Assembly: GCF_007830355.1 (NCBI RefSeq)
Contig: NZ_VLKO01000007.1
Coordinates: 62,001-126,000 of the forward strand
DNA length: 64,000 nucleotides
Direction: 5' to 3'
DNA from: Flavobacterium tiangeerense
GTDB taxonomy: Bacteria; Bacteroidota; Bacteroidia; Flavobacteriales; Flavobacteriaceae
Shown here: positions 31,540-41,121 of the stretch, one piece after another
Numbering within the stretch: position 1 is the stretch's first letter
How the letters are laid out: every line of letters begins with the position of its first letter
Position numbers and translations under genes: made by a program
Notes under the pieces: generated by a model
Databases searched by the model: none
What the model was told of the DNA's origin: nothing
What the model saw: only the letters and a program-made list of their open reading frames with translations

Positions 31540-31727
31540 TGATGACAAAGCTTCCTTAGGTCAATGCGGTAAAGGGATTACGTTGTCATCATTTTGTCAT
31601 CACGTCATCAGTTTTGATTTCTTTTTTATGCTCGTCATCATTTTTCTGTCATCACTTTTATTTTTGATGACAAAATGATGACAAGACGAAGCCTTGTAAA
31701 TATTGGGCTGAGACTAGTCTGTCATCA
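31540..31727. repeat. nine TGTCATCA-type iterons, candidate replication origin
   Basis: TGTCATCA or CGTCATCA occurs at 31584, 31595, 31603, 31633, 31647 and 31720, and its complement TGATGACA at 31540, 31665 and 31676. The array lies between the helicase and primase genes, the last copy overlapping the helicase stop codon. Iteron clusters next to replication genes are typical of plasmid-like origins. Confidence 0.7.
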
Positions 31728-32921
31728 ATTCATCAATTTTTCAGCTAAAAAATTTCTAGAAACTGAATAATGTCTTCCTTTGGATTGATTTTGATAAAAA
31801 TCTAAATCCATGGTGAGTGTTATTTTTTGGTATTTATTAGAGTTAGATGCTGGGACTAATTGCCAATTTTCACGAATGATTTTTTTTATTTCAGCAGCAT
31901 CATACTTTATCCTGAATTTGTTCAAAATATTTAATAAATCTGAAAAACAAAATTCTAAAAGTTCAGTATCTAAACTTTCCATTGTATTCAATAAAACGTT
32001 TGCTAATTCATTTTCAATTTTACTCGAATTATAACGTACCAGTTTTTGCAATGCTGCAGTTTTAATCTGTTCTGGAGTAAACCACATTCGGGATTGATTT
32101 TCGGTAGATAATTTTCTTGTTGTTAGAAAATGTAGAAATGCAGGAATTTCGTCAGTTAGTTTTTTTAGAAAATTAACATCCTCTTTTTTGTAACGATTCA
32201 CTTTTATGATCCAAAAGCGAATTTCATCTGCATCAATTTTAATAAACGATGTTTCATTATTGGAACAAAGAATAAATTTTCCAAAAAAAGAGGCTTCTTT
32301 TTTGTCTTTTCCTTTGGCTTCCGTTTTATGTGTATTAGTAGTAGAGAGGTATTTTATCCGTTCTGTGAGTTCATCAGTTTTAAATAAAACTTCATCAATG
32401 CAAATCAATAGTTTTGAACTCCAATCGGAGTTGAAATTTGAAGTAAAGTCACTGTTAGTTAAGAAAGTCAGATTGTATTCAAAAATTTCTTTTAACCACT
32501 TTAGGAATGTTGATTTACCTGTAGAACGTTCCTTACTAACTAAACAAAGAATTGGTAAAATTTGAGTCGGCTTTAAATAAATTAATTGCAAATAATCAAG
32601 CCCAAGTTCAAGTTGCTCACCAAAAATGTGAGATAGAAACTCCAGAGTATTAATAATTTCGCCTTCTAAAGGCGATTTACTTATTTGATGATAGGTGTTG
32701 TAATAATCCTGAACTCTTTTTTTGAAGAACTCGGGGCGATTCTCAGGGATGCATATGAACCCATCAAATCGTTCAATTTCTGAAAGGACATTTTTGCCAT
32801 GATCTTGTCTGATTAACTCGGCAGACCAAATAACTAAAATTTCAATAAAATCACCTGATGGTAAAGGATATAAGGATTTCTTAAAATAGGTAGTTCCTAT
32901 TCTTAAATACATGTTTTTCAT
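31725..32921 (-). CDS. SF3-type primase-helicase (DUF5906-like)
   Basis: A 398-residue superfamily 3 helicase. Walker A is KERSTGKST (130-138) and Walker B LLICIDEV (around 172-178); the sensor region follows as FILCSNNETSF, an SF3 motif C. The C-terminal part (MWFTPEQIKTAALQKLVRY) is the usual linker seen in the DUF5906 primase-helicase family. It should unwind the element's origin; the iterons directly after it are its likely target. An ATG three codons downstream is an alternative start. Confidence 0.85.
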   Translation of the reverse strand: MKNMYLRIGTTYFKKSLYPLPSGDFIEILVIWSAELIRQDHGKNVLSEIERFDGFICIPENRPEFFKKRVQDYYNTYHQISKSPLEGEIINTLEFLSHIFGEQLELGLDYLQLIYLKPTQILPILCLVSKERSTGKSTFLKWLKEIFEYNLTFLTNSDFTSNFNSDWSSKLLICIDEVLFKTDELTERIKYLSTTNTHKTEAKGKDKKEASFFGKFILCSNNETSFIKIDADEIRFWIIKVNRYKKEDVNFLKKLTDEIPAFLHFLTTRKLSTENQSRMWFTPEQIKTAALQKLVRYNSSKIENELANVLLNTMESLDTELLEFCFSDLLNILNKFRIKYDAAEIKKIIRENWQLVPASNSNKYQKITLTMDLDFYQNQSKGRHYSVSRNFLAEKLMN

Positions 32922-32942
32922 TATACAATATGAATTTTATTG

Positions 32943-33016
32943 TATCTTTGTGAGATACGAATGGATTAAAAACAAAATAGAGCACAATCATTATAGTCGG
33001 AAGCTATTATGATTGT
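32943..33016 (+). ncRNA. possible short transcript ending in a terminator hairpin
   Basis: A TATCTTTG box at 32943-32950 is followed, after about 30 bp, by the hairpin CACAATCATTATAG / CTATTATGATTGTG (32983-33008) and a T-rich tail. If transcribed rightward it would be a short RNA of 55-60 nt without coding capacity, diverging from the helicase gene. The hairpin alone may be the terminator of the excisionase-like gene, whose stop is at 33019, so the RNA reading is tentative. Confidence 0.35.
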
Positions 33017-33018
33017 GT

Positions 33019-33303
33019 TTATTTTTTCCAATGATTCTCAATTGTATGTTCCTTATAGATTGCAGGGATTTCATTACGAAGTAAAAAATCCTCTAAATCA
33101 GATTTTTGAAAATAATTCAACTTCCCTAATGGACAGAAAAATCTTATTTCCTTTCTCGCTGTAAGCTTATATAAATATGAAGGTTTCATATTTAAAAACT
33201 CTGCTGCTTCTTCATGAGATAAAATAGTCTTAACTGCTAGACTTAACTTTTGAATACTATTCTCAATATGGAATAGTTTCTCTTCGATTTGTAGATTGCT
33301 CAT
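33019..33303 (-). CDS. excisionase-like helix-turn-helix protein
   Basis: A 94-residue protein. Residues about 28-75 (LSHEEAAEFLNMKPSYLYKLTARKEIRFF and GKLNYFQKSDLEDFLL) form a MerR-like winged HTH of the HTH_17/excisionase family found in nearly every Bacteroidota integrative element. The N-terminal 25 residues are a predicted coiled coil. It probably steers excision or regulates the replication genes immediately downstream on the same strand. Confidence 0.85.
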   Translation of the reverse strand: MSNLQIEEKLFHIENSIQKLSLAVKTILSHEEAAEFLNMKPSYLYKLTARKEIRFFCPLGKLNYFQKSDLEDFLLRNEIPAIYKEHTIENHWKK

Positions 33304-33373
33304 CGTTTTCTTTTTTAAGATTTTAAATTCTCTTTGTGAGAACCATGAAGCAAAGGAATAGAAAGGATAAAAA

Positions 33374-33405
33374 GAAAAAAAGACAGTTAATCTATTATAA
33401 CTGTC
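33374..33405 (-). terminator. terminator of the membrane-protein gene
   Basis: GACAGTTA-TAATAGAT-TAACTGTC in minus orientation forms a stem followed by TTTTTTT, 23 bp after the stop codon of the gene at 33428. Confidence 0.75.
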
Positions 33406-33427
33406 CTAACTCTCAAAAGAAACTCTC

Positions 33428-34204
33428 TTATTTTTTTTTCATCCAATCTCCAATTAACTTAGGATATACCTCTTTCTCCTTTTTAGGGTGTCCAATCTCG
33501 TTAAACTCAAAATATTTGTTTATCATGGTTACACTTTCGTTTCTATCTTTAGTCAATATCTGATTAGGAAACAAATCATTAATATAATCAAAAAGTAATT
33601 GTCTGTTTTTATGACCACTATCCGCAACTGGTTTCCAAATTAATTTTTCAATAGGTTCTTCTAACAAAACGAAAGTTTTAAAAACTGATAATTCACAATC
33701 AAACAATTTGTTTTCCAAAGCTTCCACATGCTTTCGTTTAATTTCTTCATTAGTAAAAGAAAAAGAGTTGTCTATTTTCTTTACATCTTCTAACAAAATA
33801 TTATTTTGATCATTGATTACATTTGAAACTAATATAATATCGTTGATTTCGTAAGAACAATTATTAAGATTTTCTTTTGAAGGAGTTCTTATTTTATTTT
33901 CCAAAAAAAAATATATCCCAGCAAACGCGACAGAATCGACAATGAAAGTAATCGTAATATCAAACAAAGGTTTAGGTTCAATAAACGATTGGTAACTGAA
34001 CCAAATTAAAGAGGAAGCGAGCAAAAATAAAATTAAATATATTTTCAACTTTACAGAGTTTATTTTCTCATTCCATTCTAATTTTTCATCAAAATAATAA
34101 GTAGACAAAACAGGAGTGATAATATAAGACAATCGCCCTACTATTAAAAGGTAAAATAGAAAAAGTATACCCCAACATCCCGCAGTAATTTGAACAGTTT
34201 CCAT
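33428..34204 (-). CDS. membrane protein of unknown function near attR
   Basis: A 258-residue protein with three or four hydrophobic helices in its first 105 residues (GILFLFYLLIVGRLSYII, IYLILFLLASSLIWFSYQ, ITITFIVDSVAFAGIYFFL) and a charged cytoplasmic C-terminal domain (about 110-258). No motif is recognised. It is the outermost cargo gene at the right end, with its own terminator, and is transcribed away from the tRNA. Confidence 0.55.
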   Translation of the reverse strand: METVQITAGCWGILFLFYLLIVGRLSYIITPVLSTYYFDEKLEWNEKINSVKLKIYLILFLLASSLIWFSYQSFIEPKPLFDITITFIVDSVAFAGIYFFLENKIRTPSKENLNNCSYEINDIILVSNVINDQNNILLEDVKKIDNSFSFTNEEIKRKHVEALENKLFDCELSVFKTFVLLEEPIEKLIWKPVADSGHKNRQLLFDYINDLFPNQILTKDRNESVTMINKYFEFNEIGHPKKEKEVYPKLIGDWMKKK

Positions 34205-34273
34205 ATTTTAATTTTTAACTTTATCAAAAATAGGAAAAAATAATCAGAGTATGATTTACTTAATTTGACTATA

Positions 34274-34292
34274 ATGTTCGTCAAATGTTCGT
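34274..34292. repeat. right arm-type integrase repeat
   Basis: ATGTTCGTCAAATGTTCGT is identical to 2703-2721 and lies 50 bp inside attR. Confidence 0.6.
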
Positions 34293-34307
34293 TACAAGGC
34301 ACAAAAA

Positions 34308-34333
34308 AAGCCCTTACAAATTTGTAAGGGCTT
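34308..34333 (-). terminator. terminator of the tRNA operon, supplied by the element
   Basis: AAGCCCTTACAAA/TTTGTAAGGGCTT is a perfect 13-bp stem followed on the minus strand by TTTTTTT. It lies inside the element, so integration replaces the chromosomal terminator (now at 2524) by this one. Confidence 0.85.
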
Positions 34334-34342
34334 GATTTTCAA

Positions 34343-34418
<76 letters not shown>

Positions 34419-34441
34419 ATTGCTCATGTAAAAAAATCTAG

Positions 34442-34516
34442 TCGGGGTGGCAGGATTCGAACCTGCGGCCTCCTGCTCCCAAAGCAGGCGCGATAACCGA
34501 GCTACGCTACACCCCG
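34442..34516 (-). tRNA. tRNA-Pro (anticodon TGG)
   Basis: Acceptor CGGGGTG/CACCCCG, anticodon arm CCTGC-TTTGGGA-GCAGG with TGG, and T-arm GCAGGTTCGAATCCTGC. It lies 23 bp upstream of tRNA-Arg in the same direction. Confidence 0.95.
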
Positions 34517-34533
34517 AAAACAAAAACTTAAAG

Positions 34534-34617
34534 CGGAGGGACAGGGACTCGAACCCTGGCACCGATCACTCGATGACAGTTTAGCAAACTGCTCCATTAC
34601 CACTCTGGCACCCCTCC
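34534..34617 (-). tRNA. tRNA-Ser (anticodon GCT)
   Basis: Acceptor GGAGGGG/TCCCTCC, anticodon arm GCAGT-TTGCTAA-ACTGT with GCT, the long variable arm expected for tRNA-Ser, and T-arm CAGGGTTCGAGTCCCTG. It is the first gene of the Ser-Pro-Arg tRNA operon. Confidence 0.95.
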
Positions 34618-34811
34618 AAGCTCAAGAAACGTGTTCTGTTTTGCGGTTGCAAACTTACTACTTCTTTAGACTTCTCACAACTTTTTTTGATGTTTTTTTA
34701 ATATTTTTTTTAAAAAACTTTAAAAATACTTCACAGTCAAACACATAGAAGATTAAAAATTTATCGGAATTATTAAATCCTATTCGAAATATAAATTTAC
34801 TTAAAAAAGAT

Positions 34812-34819
34812 TAAATTTG
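34812..34819 (+). promoter_or_regulatory. -7 box of the thiolase gene
   Basis: TAAATTTG fits the Bacteroidota TAnnTTTG consensus and lies 17 bp before the thiolase ATG, giving a short leader. Confidence 0.5.
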
Positions 34820-34836
34820 CTTCATAAACTAACATT

Positions 34837-36024
34837 ATGAAAGACATGAACAAAAGAGTTGTTATCGTTTCTGCCGTAAGAACACCTATCGGAAGTTTTA
34901 TGGGAGCATTATCTACAGTAACTGCACCAAAATTGGGTGCTGCTGCTATAAAAGGTGCTTTAGACAAAATAAATTTAGACCCAAACTTAATTGACGAAGT
35001 ATATATGGGTAACGTAGTACAAGCAGGCGTAGGCCAAGCTCCTGCTAGACAAGCGGCTTTGTTTGCAGGATTGCCTACAACAGTAGCTTGTACAACTATA
35101 AACAAAGTATGCGCCTCAGGAATGAAGGCAGTAATGATGGCTGCTCAAGCAATTCAGTGCGGAGACGCTGAAATTGTAGTAGCAGGTGGTATGGAAAACA
35201 TGAGTTTGATTCCACATTACATGAACCTAAGAAACGGAACAAAATTTGGTCCATCAACCATGCTTGACGGAATGCAAAAAGATGGCCTTACAGACGCTTA
35301 TGACAACAGTGCAATGGGAGTTTGCGCTGATTTGTGTGCGAGCGAATATAATTTTTCTCGTGAAGATCAAGATGCGTATGCTATTCAATCCTATGAAAGA
35401 AGTGCTACCGCATGGAATACCGGAAAATTTGACAATGAAGTAGTACCTGTTGCTGTACCACAACGCAAAGGAGACCCGATCATGGTAATCAAAGATGAAG
35501 AATACACTAATGTAAAACTAGACAAAATACCTTCATTAAGTCCTGTTTTCACTAAAGACGGAACTGTAACAGCTGCTAACGCATCAACTATCAATGACGG
35601 TGCTGCTGCGGTAATCATGATGAGTGAAGAAAAAGCACTTGCATTAGGTTTAAAACCGTTAGCATACATTAAAGGCTATGCTGATGCTGCCCAAGAACCA
35701 AAATGGTTTACTACTAGCCCCGCTAAGGCTTTGCCAAAAGCACTAGACAAAGCTGGAATAGCACTTGATGCTGTTGAATACTTTGAATTTAACGAAGCCT
35801 TCTCTGTAGTAGGATTAGCCAATTCTAAAATACTAGGACTAGACAATACGAAAGTTAACGTAAACGGTGGTGCTGTATCACTAGGACACCCGCTAGGATG
35901 TTCTGGAGTGCGTATTATTGTTACTTTATTAAATGTTCTGGAGCAAAATAACGCAAAAATAGGTGCTGCTGCTATTTGCAATGGCGGCGGTGGTGCATCT
36001 GCAATTGTAATAGAAAGAATCTAA
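34837..36024 (+). CDS. acetyl-CoA C-acetyltransferase (thiolase)
   Basis: A 395-residue thiolase that condenses two acetyl-CoA to acetoacetyl-CoA or cleaves 3-ketoacyl-CoA. All catalytic blocks are present: INKVCASGMKAVM with nucleophile Cys92, the NEAF motif, GGAVSLGHPLGCSG with the catalytic His, and CNGGGGASA with the second Cys. The length is the family standard of about 392. It is a single gene with its own -7 box and terminator. Whether it works mainly in synthesis or degradation cannot be decided, as no other fatty-acid gene is adjacent. Confidence 0.95.
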   Translation: MKDMNKRVVIVSAVRTPIGSFMGALSTVTAPKLGAAAIKGALDKINLDPNLIDEVYMGNVVQAGVGQAPARQAALFAGLPTTVACTTINKVCASGMKAVMMAAQAIQCGDAEIVVAGGMENMSLIPHYMNLRNGTKFGPSTMLDGMQKDGLTDAYDNSAMGVCADLCASEYNFSREDQDAYAIQSYERSATAWNTGKFDNEVVPVAVPQRKGDPIMVIKDEEYTNVKLDKIPSLSPVFTKDGTVTAANASTINDGAAAVIMMSEEKALALGLKPLAYIKGYADAAQEPKWFTTSPAKALPKALDKAGIALDAVEYFEFNEAFSVVGLANSKILGLDNTKVNVNGGAVSLGHPLGCSGVRIIVTLLNVLEQNNAKIGAAAICNGGGGASAIVIERI

Positions 36025-36031
36025 TTCAAAA

Positions 36032-36068
36032 AAAAAGAGCAAATTATTTGAAATAATTTGCTCTTTTT
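36032..36068 (+). terminator. terminator after the thiolase gene
   Basis: AAAAAGAGCAAATTATT/AATAATTTGCTCTTTTT is a perfect 17-bp stem with a T-run. Confidence 0.85.
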
Positions 36069-36087
36069 AACTCTTAAAACAATCTAA

Positions 36088-36849
36088 ATGTTCGGAATTT
36101 GTAATCTTGCAGTCATTCCGCTTCGTCATGAGGCAAGTGATAAAAGCGAAATAGTTTCTCAAGTTTTATTTGGAGAACATTTTGAAATTTTAGAAAAAAA
36201 CAATCAATGGTTTAAAATAAAATTACAGTACGATAATTACGAGGGCTGGATTGATAGCAAACAAATGCAACTAATCTCTGAAAACAGCTATCAAAATCTT
36301 ACTGATGACACTATTATTTTAAACGCTGATTTACTAGAATACATAACGGGAACAAATAACTTGATGCTTCCGATACCACTTGGTGCCTCATTATCTTTTT
36401 TAAATCACCTTGATATTAACAAAGATAATTTTGAATTTGAAGGAACTAAGACTAGTGGTAAAAAAAACAAAGACAACCTTATCAAAACCTCATTCATGTA
36501 TCTGAATGCTCCTTATTTATGGGGCGGAAAAACACCTTTTGGTATTGATTGTTCGGGTTTTACTCAAATGGTTTATAAACTTAACGGATATCATTTATTA
36601 CGTGATGCCTCACAACAAGCTACTCAAGGTGAAGCTTTAAGTTTTATTGAAGAGAGCGAGCCTGGGGACTTAGCGTTTTTTGATAATGATGAAGGATCTA
36701 TCATTCACGTAGGAATAATCATGGATGACAATTATATTATTCATGCCAGCGGCAAAGTTCGAATTGATAGGATTGACCATTTAGGTATATTTAATACCGA
36801 AACAAATAAACACACACACAAGTTGAGAGTTATCAAAAAGATAATATAA
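36088..36849 (+). CDS. NlpC/P60 (C40) peptidase with N-terminal SH3 domain
   Basis: A 253-residue cell-wall peptidase-type protein. Residues 1-65 form a bacterial SH3-like domain (FGICNLAVIPLRHEASDKSE, EGWIDSKQ). Residues about 130-253 are the papain-like NlpC/P60 domain with GIDCSGF (Cys155), IIHVGIIM (catalytic His near 206) and YIIHASG. This type cleaves gamma-D-Glu-diamino-acid bonds. No signal peptide is visible, which fits cytoplasmic muropeptide recycling. It starts 20 bp after the previous terminator. Confidence 0.9.
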   Translation: MFGICNLAVIPLRHEASDKSEIVSQVLFGEHFEILEKNNQWFKIKLQYDNYEGWIDSKQMQLISENSYQNLTDDTIILNADLLEYITGTNNLMLPIPLGASLSFLNHLDINKDNFEFEGTKTSGKKNKDNLIKTSFMYLNAPYLWGGKTPFGIDCSGFTQMVYKLNGYHLLRDASQQATQGEALSFIEESEPGDLAFFDNDEGSIIHVGIIMDDNYIIHASGKVRIDRIDHLGIFNTETNKHTHKLRVIKKII

Positions 36850-36881
36850 AAAAAGCCTGTCTAAATAGACAGGCTTTTTTT
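36848..36881. terminator. bidirectional terminator
   Basis: AAAAAAAGCCTGTC-TAAATA-GACAGGCTTTTTTT separates the convergent NlpC/P60 and TPR genes and has T-runs in both directions. Confidence 0.9.
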
Positions 36882-36896
36882 AAACTAAAACATATT

Positions 36897-38165
36897 TTAC
36901 ATTTTAGCCTTCAATGCTTTAGCTTCTGCAGTCATTTCAAGAGCGTTGTAAACTCCTAATAAAGTTTTAGAAACATCTGTATTTTTCGGATCTAACTCCA
37001 CTCCTTTTTCTAAGAATGGTATTGCTGAACGGAAAATATCTTCTCTTTTCTTTTTCAATTCATCATAACGTTTTTGTTCTTTTGGTGTTGTACCAAGTTT
37101 GTTCATTTCGTCAATGATTTCTTTCTCATTATCCAGTTTCATTGCTGCTAAATTAATATAACCATTAAGATATTTGGGATTAATCTCAATAACTCTCTTG
37201 TAATACTTTTCAGCATCCACAAAATTCTTAGCATTTGCACTAATTACACCTAGGTTAAAAATTAAATCCGCATCATTTGGATTTTTTTCTAAAACCTCAG
37301 CTATTAATTTTTTGTATGTATCGAAATCTTTTGTTTCAAGGTACAAGTTAGCCTCAGTCAATAAAAGAGAACCATCTTCAGGATTTGCAACTCTCGCATC
37401 AGCAATTGCTTTTTTTGCTTCGTCAATTTTACCTTTTTCAACTAGAATTAAGGCCATGTTTTTATAAATTTCACCTCTTTTTGATGGAACAACTTCTGTT
37501 CTTGGTTTTTCATGCGTTCCCATTTTTACCATCTTATCTCTTTCTTGAAGAGAAGTAAAATAATCTTCTTGAGAAGTAAGTTTATTTACAGCATAATAAC
37601 TAGTTCCTTTACCAGAGTAATTTAAAGTTTTTAAGTTACTATACAACTCTAAAGCTTTGTCATAATCTTTTGCATTTACATAAGTTGACGCAGCGTAATA
37701 CAAGTTAATAGTATCTTTTTTATCTAATTTATAAGCGTCATACAATTTCCTTGCACCATCAGCATGCTTCTCCGCTTTAGAATCAGCTATGGCACTGTTT
37801 ATAAATTTGTATTTAATATCTGTAATTGAGGCTGCAGCTTGAGTAGTAAATTTTAATTTACCCGAAGCTTTTTCAACTGCAATTAAATCTTGATAAGCAG
37901 TAGCTGCTTGTGACAAGTTCTTATCTGTGTCTACACTTTTATTTGCTAGATCTAAAAATGTATTTCCTTTTACAAAATAAAATTGTGCTTTTTCTGCGTC
38001 TGGAGCATTTGATATCAACGACTCAGCCTCAGCAAGTAACGTTACTGCTTCCTGACTTTTACCACTTTTTAATGCCTTTTCGGCAGCTTTTATTTGATCT
38101 TTTTGAGCAAAAGTAGTTACCGATATCAATAAAGTTGATGCTAGTATTACATATTTACTATTCAT
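36897..38165 (-). CDS. secreted tetratricopeptide-repeat protein
   Basis: A protein of about 422 residues with a signal peptide (MNSKYVILASTLLISVTTFAQ) and several TPR units (for example KSGKSQEAVTLLAEAESL, NLGVISANAKNFVDAEKYYK, NPKYLNGYINLAAMKLD). It is probably a periplasmic or envelope scaffold. The frame extends upstream to ATGs at 38174 and 38210; the ATG at 38165 gives the cleanest signal peptide. It follows gyrA closely on the same strand, an arrangement I know from flavobacteria, and may be co-transcribed with it. Confidence 0.82.
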   Translation of the reverse strand: MNSKYVILASTLLISVTTFAQKDQIKAAEKALKSGKSQEAVTLLAEAESLISNAPDAEKAQFYFVKGNTFLDLANKSVDTDKNLSQAATAYQDLIAVEKASGKLKFTTQAAASITDIKYKFINSAIADSKAEKHADGARKLYDAYKLDKKDTINLYYAASTYVNAKDYDKALELYSNLKTLNYSGKGTSYYAVNKLTSQEDYFTSLQERDKMVKMGTHEKPRTEVVPSKRGEIYKNMALILVEKGKIDEAKKAIADARVANPEDGSLLLTEANLYLETKDFDTYKKLIAEVLEKNPNDADLIFNLGVISANAKNFVDAEKYYKRVIEINPKYLNGYINLAAMKLDNEKEIIDEMNKLGTTPKEQKRYDELKKKREDIFRSAIPFLEKGVELDPKNTDVSKTLLGVYNALEMTAEAKALKAKM

Positions 38166-38212
38166 AATATTCATTGTTTGTTTAATAATTATTCTTAATT
38201 GGGCTTGCATTA

Positions 38213-40864
38213 TTATTCTTCCGATTCGTCTTCATCAGATTCTTCGTTCACATCTTCGTCGTCTTCAACTACCTCGTCGTCTTCTTCATCATCCTCGACA
38301 ACTCCATCATCTTCAAGAATTTCAAGATCAGGTTTTACTCGTTCAATTACCGCTGTTTCAATTACATTACCATCTTCATCAACAACAACTTCATTTACAT
38401 CATCTTTCATGACTTTAGTAACTGCTGCAATGGAGTCTTTTCCTTTAAGATTTATAAGTCGAACTCCTTGAGTTGCTCTTCCCATTACTCTTAAATCTTC
38501 AATAGCCATTCTAATCGTTAAACCAGATTTGTTAATAATCATCAAATCATCAGCATCAGTAACGGCATTGATCGAGATTAATTGACCTGTTTTTTCAGTG
38601 ATGTTTAATGTTTTAACTCCTTTTCCACCACGATTTGTAATTCTGTATACATCCTCACCATCATCATCAACAAGTTTCGTACGTTTACCATAACCATTTT
38701 CGGTTACAACAAGAATTTGAGAATCGTTTATATCATTTTTATCCACAGTAACCATGCCAATTACTTCATCAGTATCGTCTTTTAAAGTAATTCCTCGGAC
38801 TCCTGAAGCGGTTCTACCCATTGGCCTTGTTTTAGTTTCTTCAAAACGAACCAATTTACCTGATTTAACAGCTAATATAATTTGGCTTTCCCCATTTGTC
38901 AATTTAGCTTCAAGTAATTCGTCACCTTCTTTAATAGTAATAGCTGCAACACCATTAACTCTTGGTTTAGAATATTTTTCAAGAGATGTTTTCTTAACCT
39001 GACCTTGTTTAGTAACCATAACAAGGTTATGACTGTTGATATAATCCTTATCTTTTAGATCTTGAGTACAAATGAAAGCTTTTACTTTATCATCGCTTTC
39101 TATGTTTACCAAGTTTTGTATTGCTCTTCCTTTTGCTGTTTTACTACCCTCTGGAATTTCATAAACACGCATCCAGAAACACTTCCCTTTTTGAGTAAAG
39201 AACATCATATATTGGTGATTTGTAGCAACAAACATGTGTTCTAAGAAATCTTGATCTCTTGTACCGGCACTTTTTTGACCAACTCCACCTCTATTTTGAG
39301 TTTTATACTCTGTTAAGTTTGTACGTTTGATATAACCCGCATGAGAAATGGTTATAACCACATTTTCATCAGCAATTAAATCCTCAATACTTACATCACC
39401 TCCTGAGTATTCAATGGTAGAACGACGAGCATCACCATATTTATCTCTTATTTCTTCAAGTTCCTCTTTGATTAATGCAGTTCTTAAATTTACATCAGCA
39501 AGTAAAGCTCTCAAGTGATCAATCAATTTCATGATTTCTTCATATTCCGCTCTTAGCTTATCTTGTTCAAGACCTGTTAATTGTCTCAATCGCATTTCTA
39601 CGATAGCCCTAGACTGAATATCGGATAGATTAAATCGTTCTATTAATTTAGTTCTTGCTTCTTCAGTATTTTTAGATGCTTTGATTAACGCAATAACCTC
39701 ATCAATATTATCAGAGGCTATAATTAATCCTTCTAAAATATGCGCTCTTTCTTCAGCTTTTCTTAAATCAAATTGCGTTCTACGAATCACTACATCATGT
39801 CGGTGCTCTACAAAATAGTGAATCATATCTTTTAGATTCAACATTTGCGGACGTCCTTTTACCAATGCAATATTATTTACACTGAAAGAAGATTGCAGTT
39901 GTGTGTACTTATATAAAGTGTTCAAAACTACATTAGGAGTTGCATCACGTTTTAAGATATAAACGATACGCATACCATTTCGATCCGATTCGTCACGAAT
40001 ATTTGCAATTCCCTCTATTTTTTTATCATTTACCAAGTCAGCAGTACGCTTGATCATGTCTGCTTTATTAACTTGATACGGAATTTCGGTAACAATAATA
40101 GATTCTCTACCGTCAACCTCTTCAAAACCTACTTTGGCACGCATAACAATACGACCTCTACCTGTTTTAAAGGCTTCGCGAACACCTTCGTAACCATAAA
40201 TAATACCACCAGTAGGGAAATCTGGTGCCTTAATATGATTCATCAACTCATCAATCTCAATTTCATTGTTATCAATAAAAGCAAGTGTACCATTGATAAC
40301 TTCGGTTAAGTTGTGTGGTGGCATATTAGTAGCCATACCAACAGCAATACCAGTAGCACCGTTTATTAACAAAGTTGGAACACGAGTAGGCATTACTTTT
40401 GGCTCATACAAGGTATCATCAAAGTTCAATTGAAAATCAACTGTTTCCTTTTCGATATCAGCCATTATTTCTTCTGAAATTTTACGCATTCTAGCCTCAG
40501 TATAACGCATTGCAGCTGGACTATCTCCATCTACAGAACCAAAGTTACCTTGACCATCAATTAATAAGTAACGCATACTCCATTCTTGAGCCATACGTAC
40601 CATAGCATCATATACAGATGTATCACCGTGTGGGTGATACTTACCTAAAACTTCTCCAACAATTCTTGCGGATTTTTTATGGGCTTTATTTGAAAAAACT
40701 CCTAAATCATACATTCCATAAAGAACTCTTCGATGTACAGGTTTTAAACCATCTCTAACATCTGGAAGCGCTCTTGATACAATTACTGACATCGAATAAT
40801 CAATGTAAGCTGATTTCATTTCATCTTCTATGTTAATAGGAATTAACTTTTCTCCTTCAGACAT
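38213..40864 (-). CDS. gyrA: DNA gyrase subunit A
   Basis: An 883-residue type II topoisomerase subunit that breaks and rejoins DNA during negative supercoiling with GyrB. The winged-helix region [18 protein letters not shown] and catalytic Tyr121 ([10 protein letters not shown]) are present. The quinolone-determining region reads [11 protein letters not shown], with Thr and Asp at the positions of E. coli Ser83 and Asp87. The C-terminal beta-pinwheel carries the GyrA box [10 protein letters not shown] near residue 530. The last 40 residues are a strongly acidic Glu/Asp tail. Confidence 0.97.
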   Translation of the reverse strand: MSEGEKLIPINIEDEMKSAYIDYSMSVIVSRALPDVRDGLKPVHRRVLYGMYDLGVFSNKAHKKSARIVGEVLGKYHPHGDTSVYDAMVRMAQEWSMRYLLIDGQGNFGSVDGDSPAAMRYTEARMRKISEEIMADIEKETVDFQLNFDDTLYEPKVMPTRVPTLLINGATGIAVGMATNMPPHNLTEVINGTLAFIDNNEIEIDELMNHIKAPDFPTGGIIYGYEGVREAFKTGRGRIVMRAKVGFEEVDGRESIIVTEIPYQVNKADMIKRTADLVNDKKIEGIANIRDESDRNGMRIVYILKRDATPNVVLNTLYKYTQLQSSFSVNNIALVKGRPQMLNLKDMIHYFVEHRHDVVIRRTQFDLRKAEERAHILEGLIIASDNIDEVIALIKASKNTEEARTKLIERFNLSDIQSRAIVEMRLRQLTGLEQDKLRAEYEEIMKLIDHLRALLADVNLRTALIKEELEEIRDKYGDARRSTIEYSGGDVSIEDLIADENVVITISHAGYIKRTNLTEYKTQNRGGVGQKSAGTRDQDFLEHMFVATNHQYMMFFTQKGKCFWMRVYEIPEGSKTAKGRAIQNLVNIESDDKVKAFICTQDLKDKDYINSHNLVMVTKQGQVKKTSLEKYSKPRVNGVAAITIKEGDELLEAKLTNGESQIILAVKSGKLVRFEETKTRPMGRTASGVRGITLKDDTDEVIGMVTVDKNDINDSQILVVTENGYGKRTKLVDDDGEDVYRITNRGGKGVKTLNITEKTGQLISINAVTDADDLMIINKSGLTIRMAIEDLRVMGRATQGVRLINLKGKDSIAAVTKVMKDDVNEVVVDEDGNVIETAVIERVKPDLEILEDDGVVEDDEEDDEVVEDDEDVNEESDEDESEE

Positions 40865-41121
40865 AAGTTGTTATATTAAATAATTATATTAAATTCAAAA
40901 CGTGCTAATATACGGCTTTCTGAATTTTTTTCACTAATTTTATAGGAGTTATTTACAAGATTTATTAACAATATCCAGTGTCGAATTAGTTAATAATTTA
41001 AGGGGAATTTAACTTTAAAATCATGATAAATTTTGTCACTTAGCTGACATGGGATTGGAATAGGAATGGTTTTTGTTTTTCAATACTTAATTCACTAAAT
41101 TTACGATATCAAATATATATT
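40865..41121. promoter_or_regulatory. divergent promoter region of gyrA and clpC
   Basis: A 257-bp gene-free stretch between two divergent genes. A near-consensus box TAAATTTA (about 41095-41102) precedes clpC by some 20 bp. No clear box for gyrA and no CtsR-like operator could be picked out. Confidence 0.4.

Noticed and set aside
31540..31727. Short-spacer CRISPR-like pattern
   Set aside because: The repeat is only 8 bp, occurs in both orientations and at irregular spacing, which fits iterons of a replication origin.
38199..38471. A serine-rich plus-strand open frame
   Set aside because: It is the antisense of the acidic Glu/Asp tail of gyrA; the composition is a reflection of the GAA/GAT codons.
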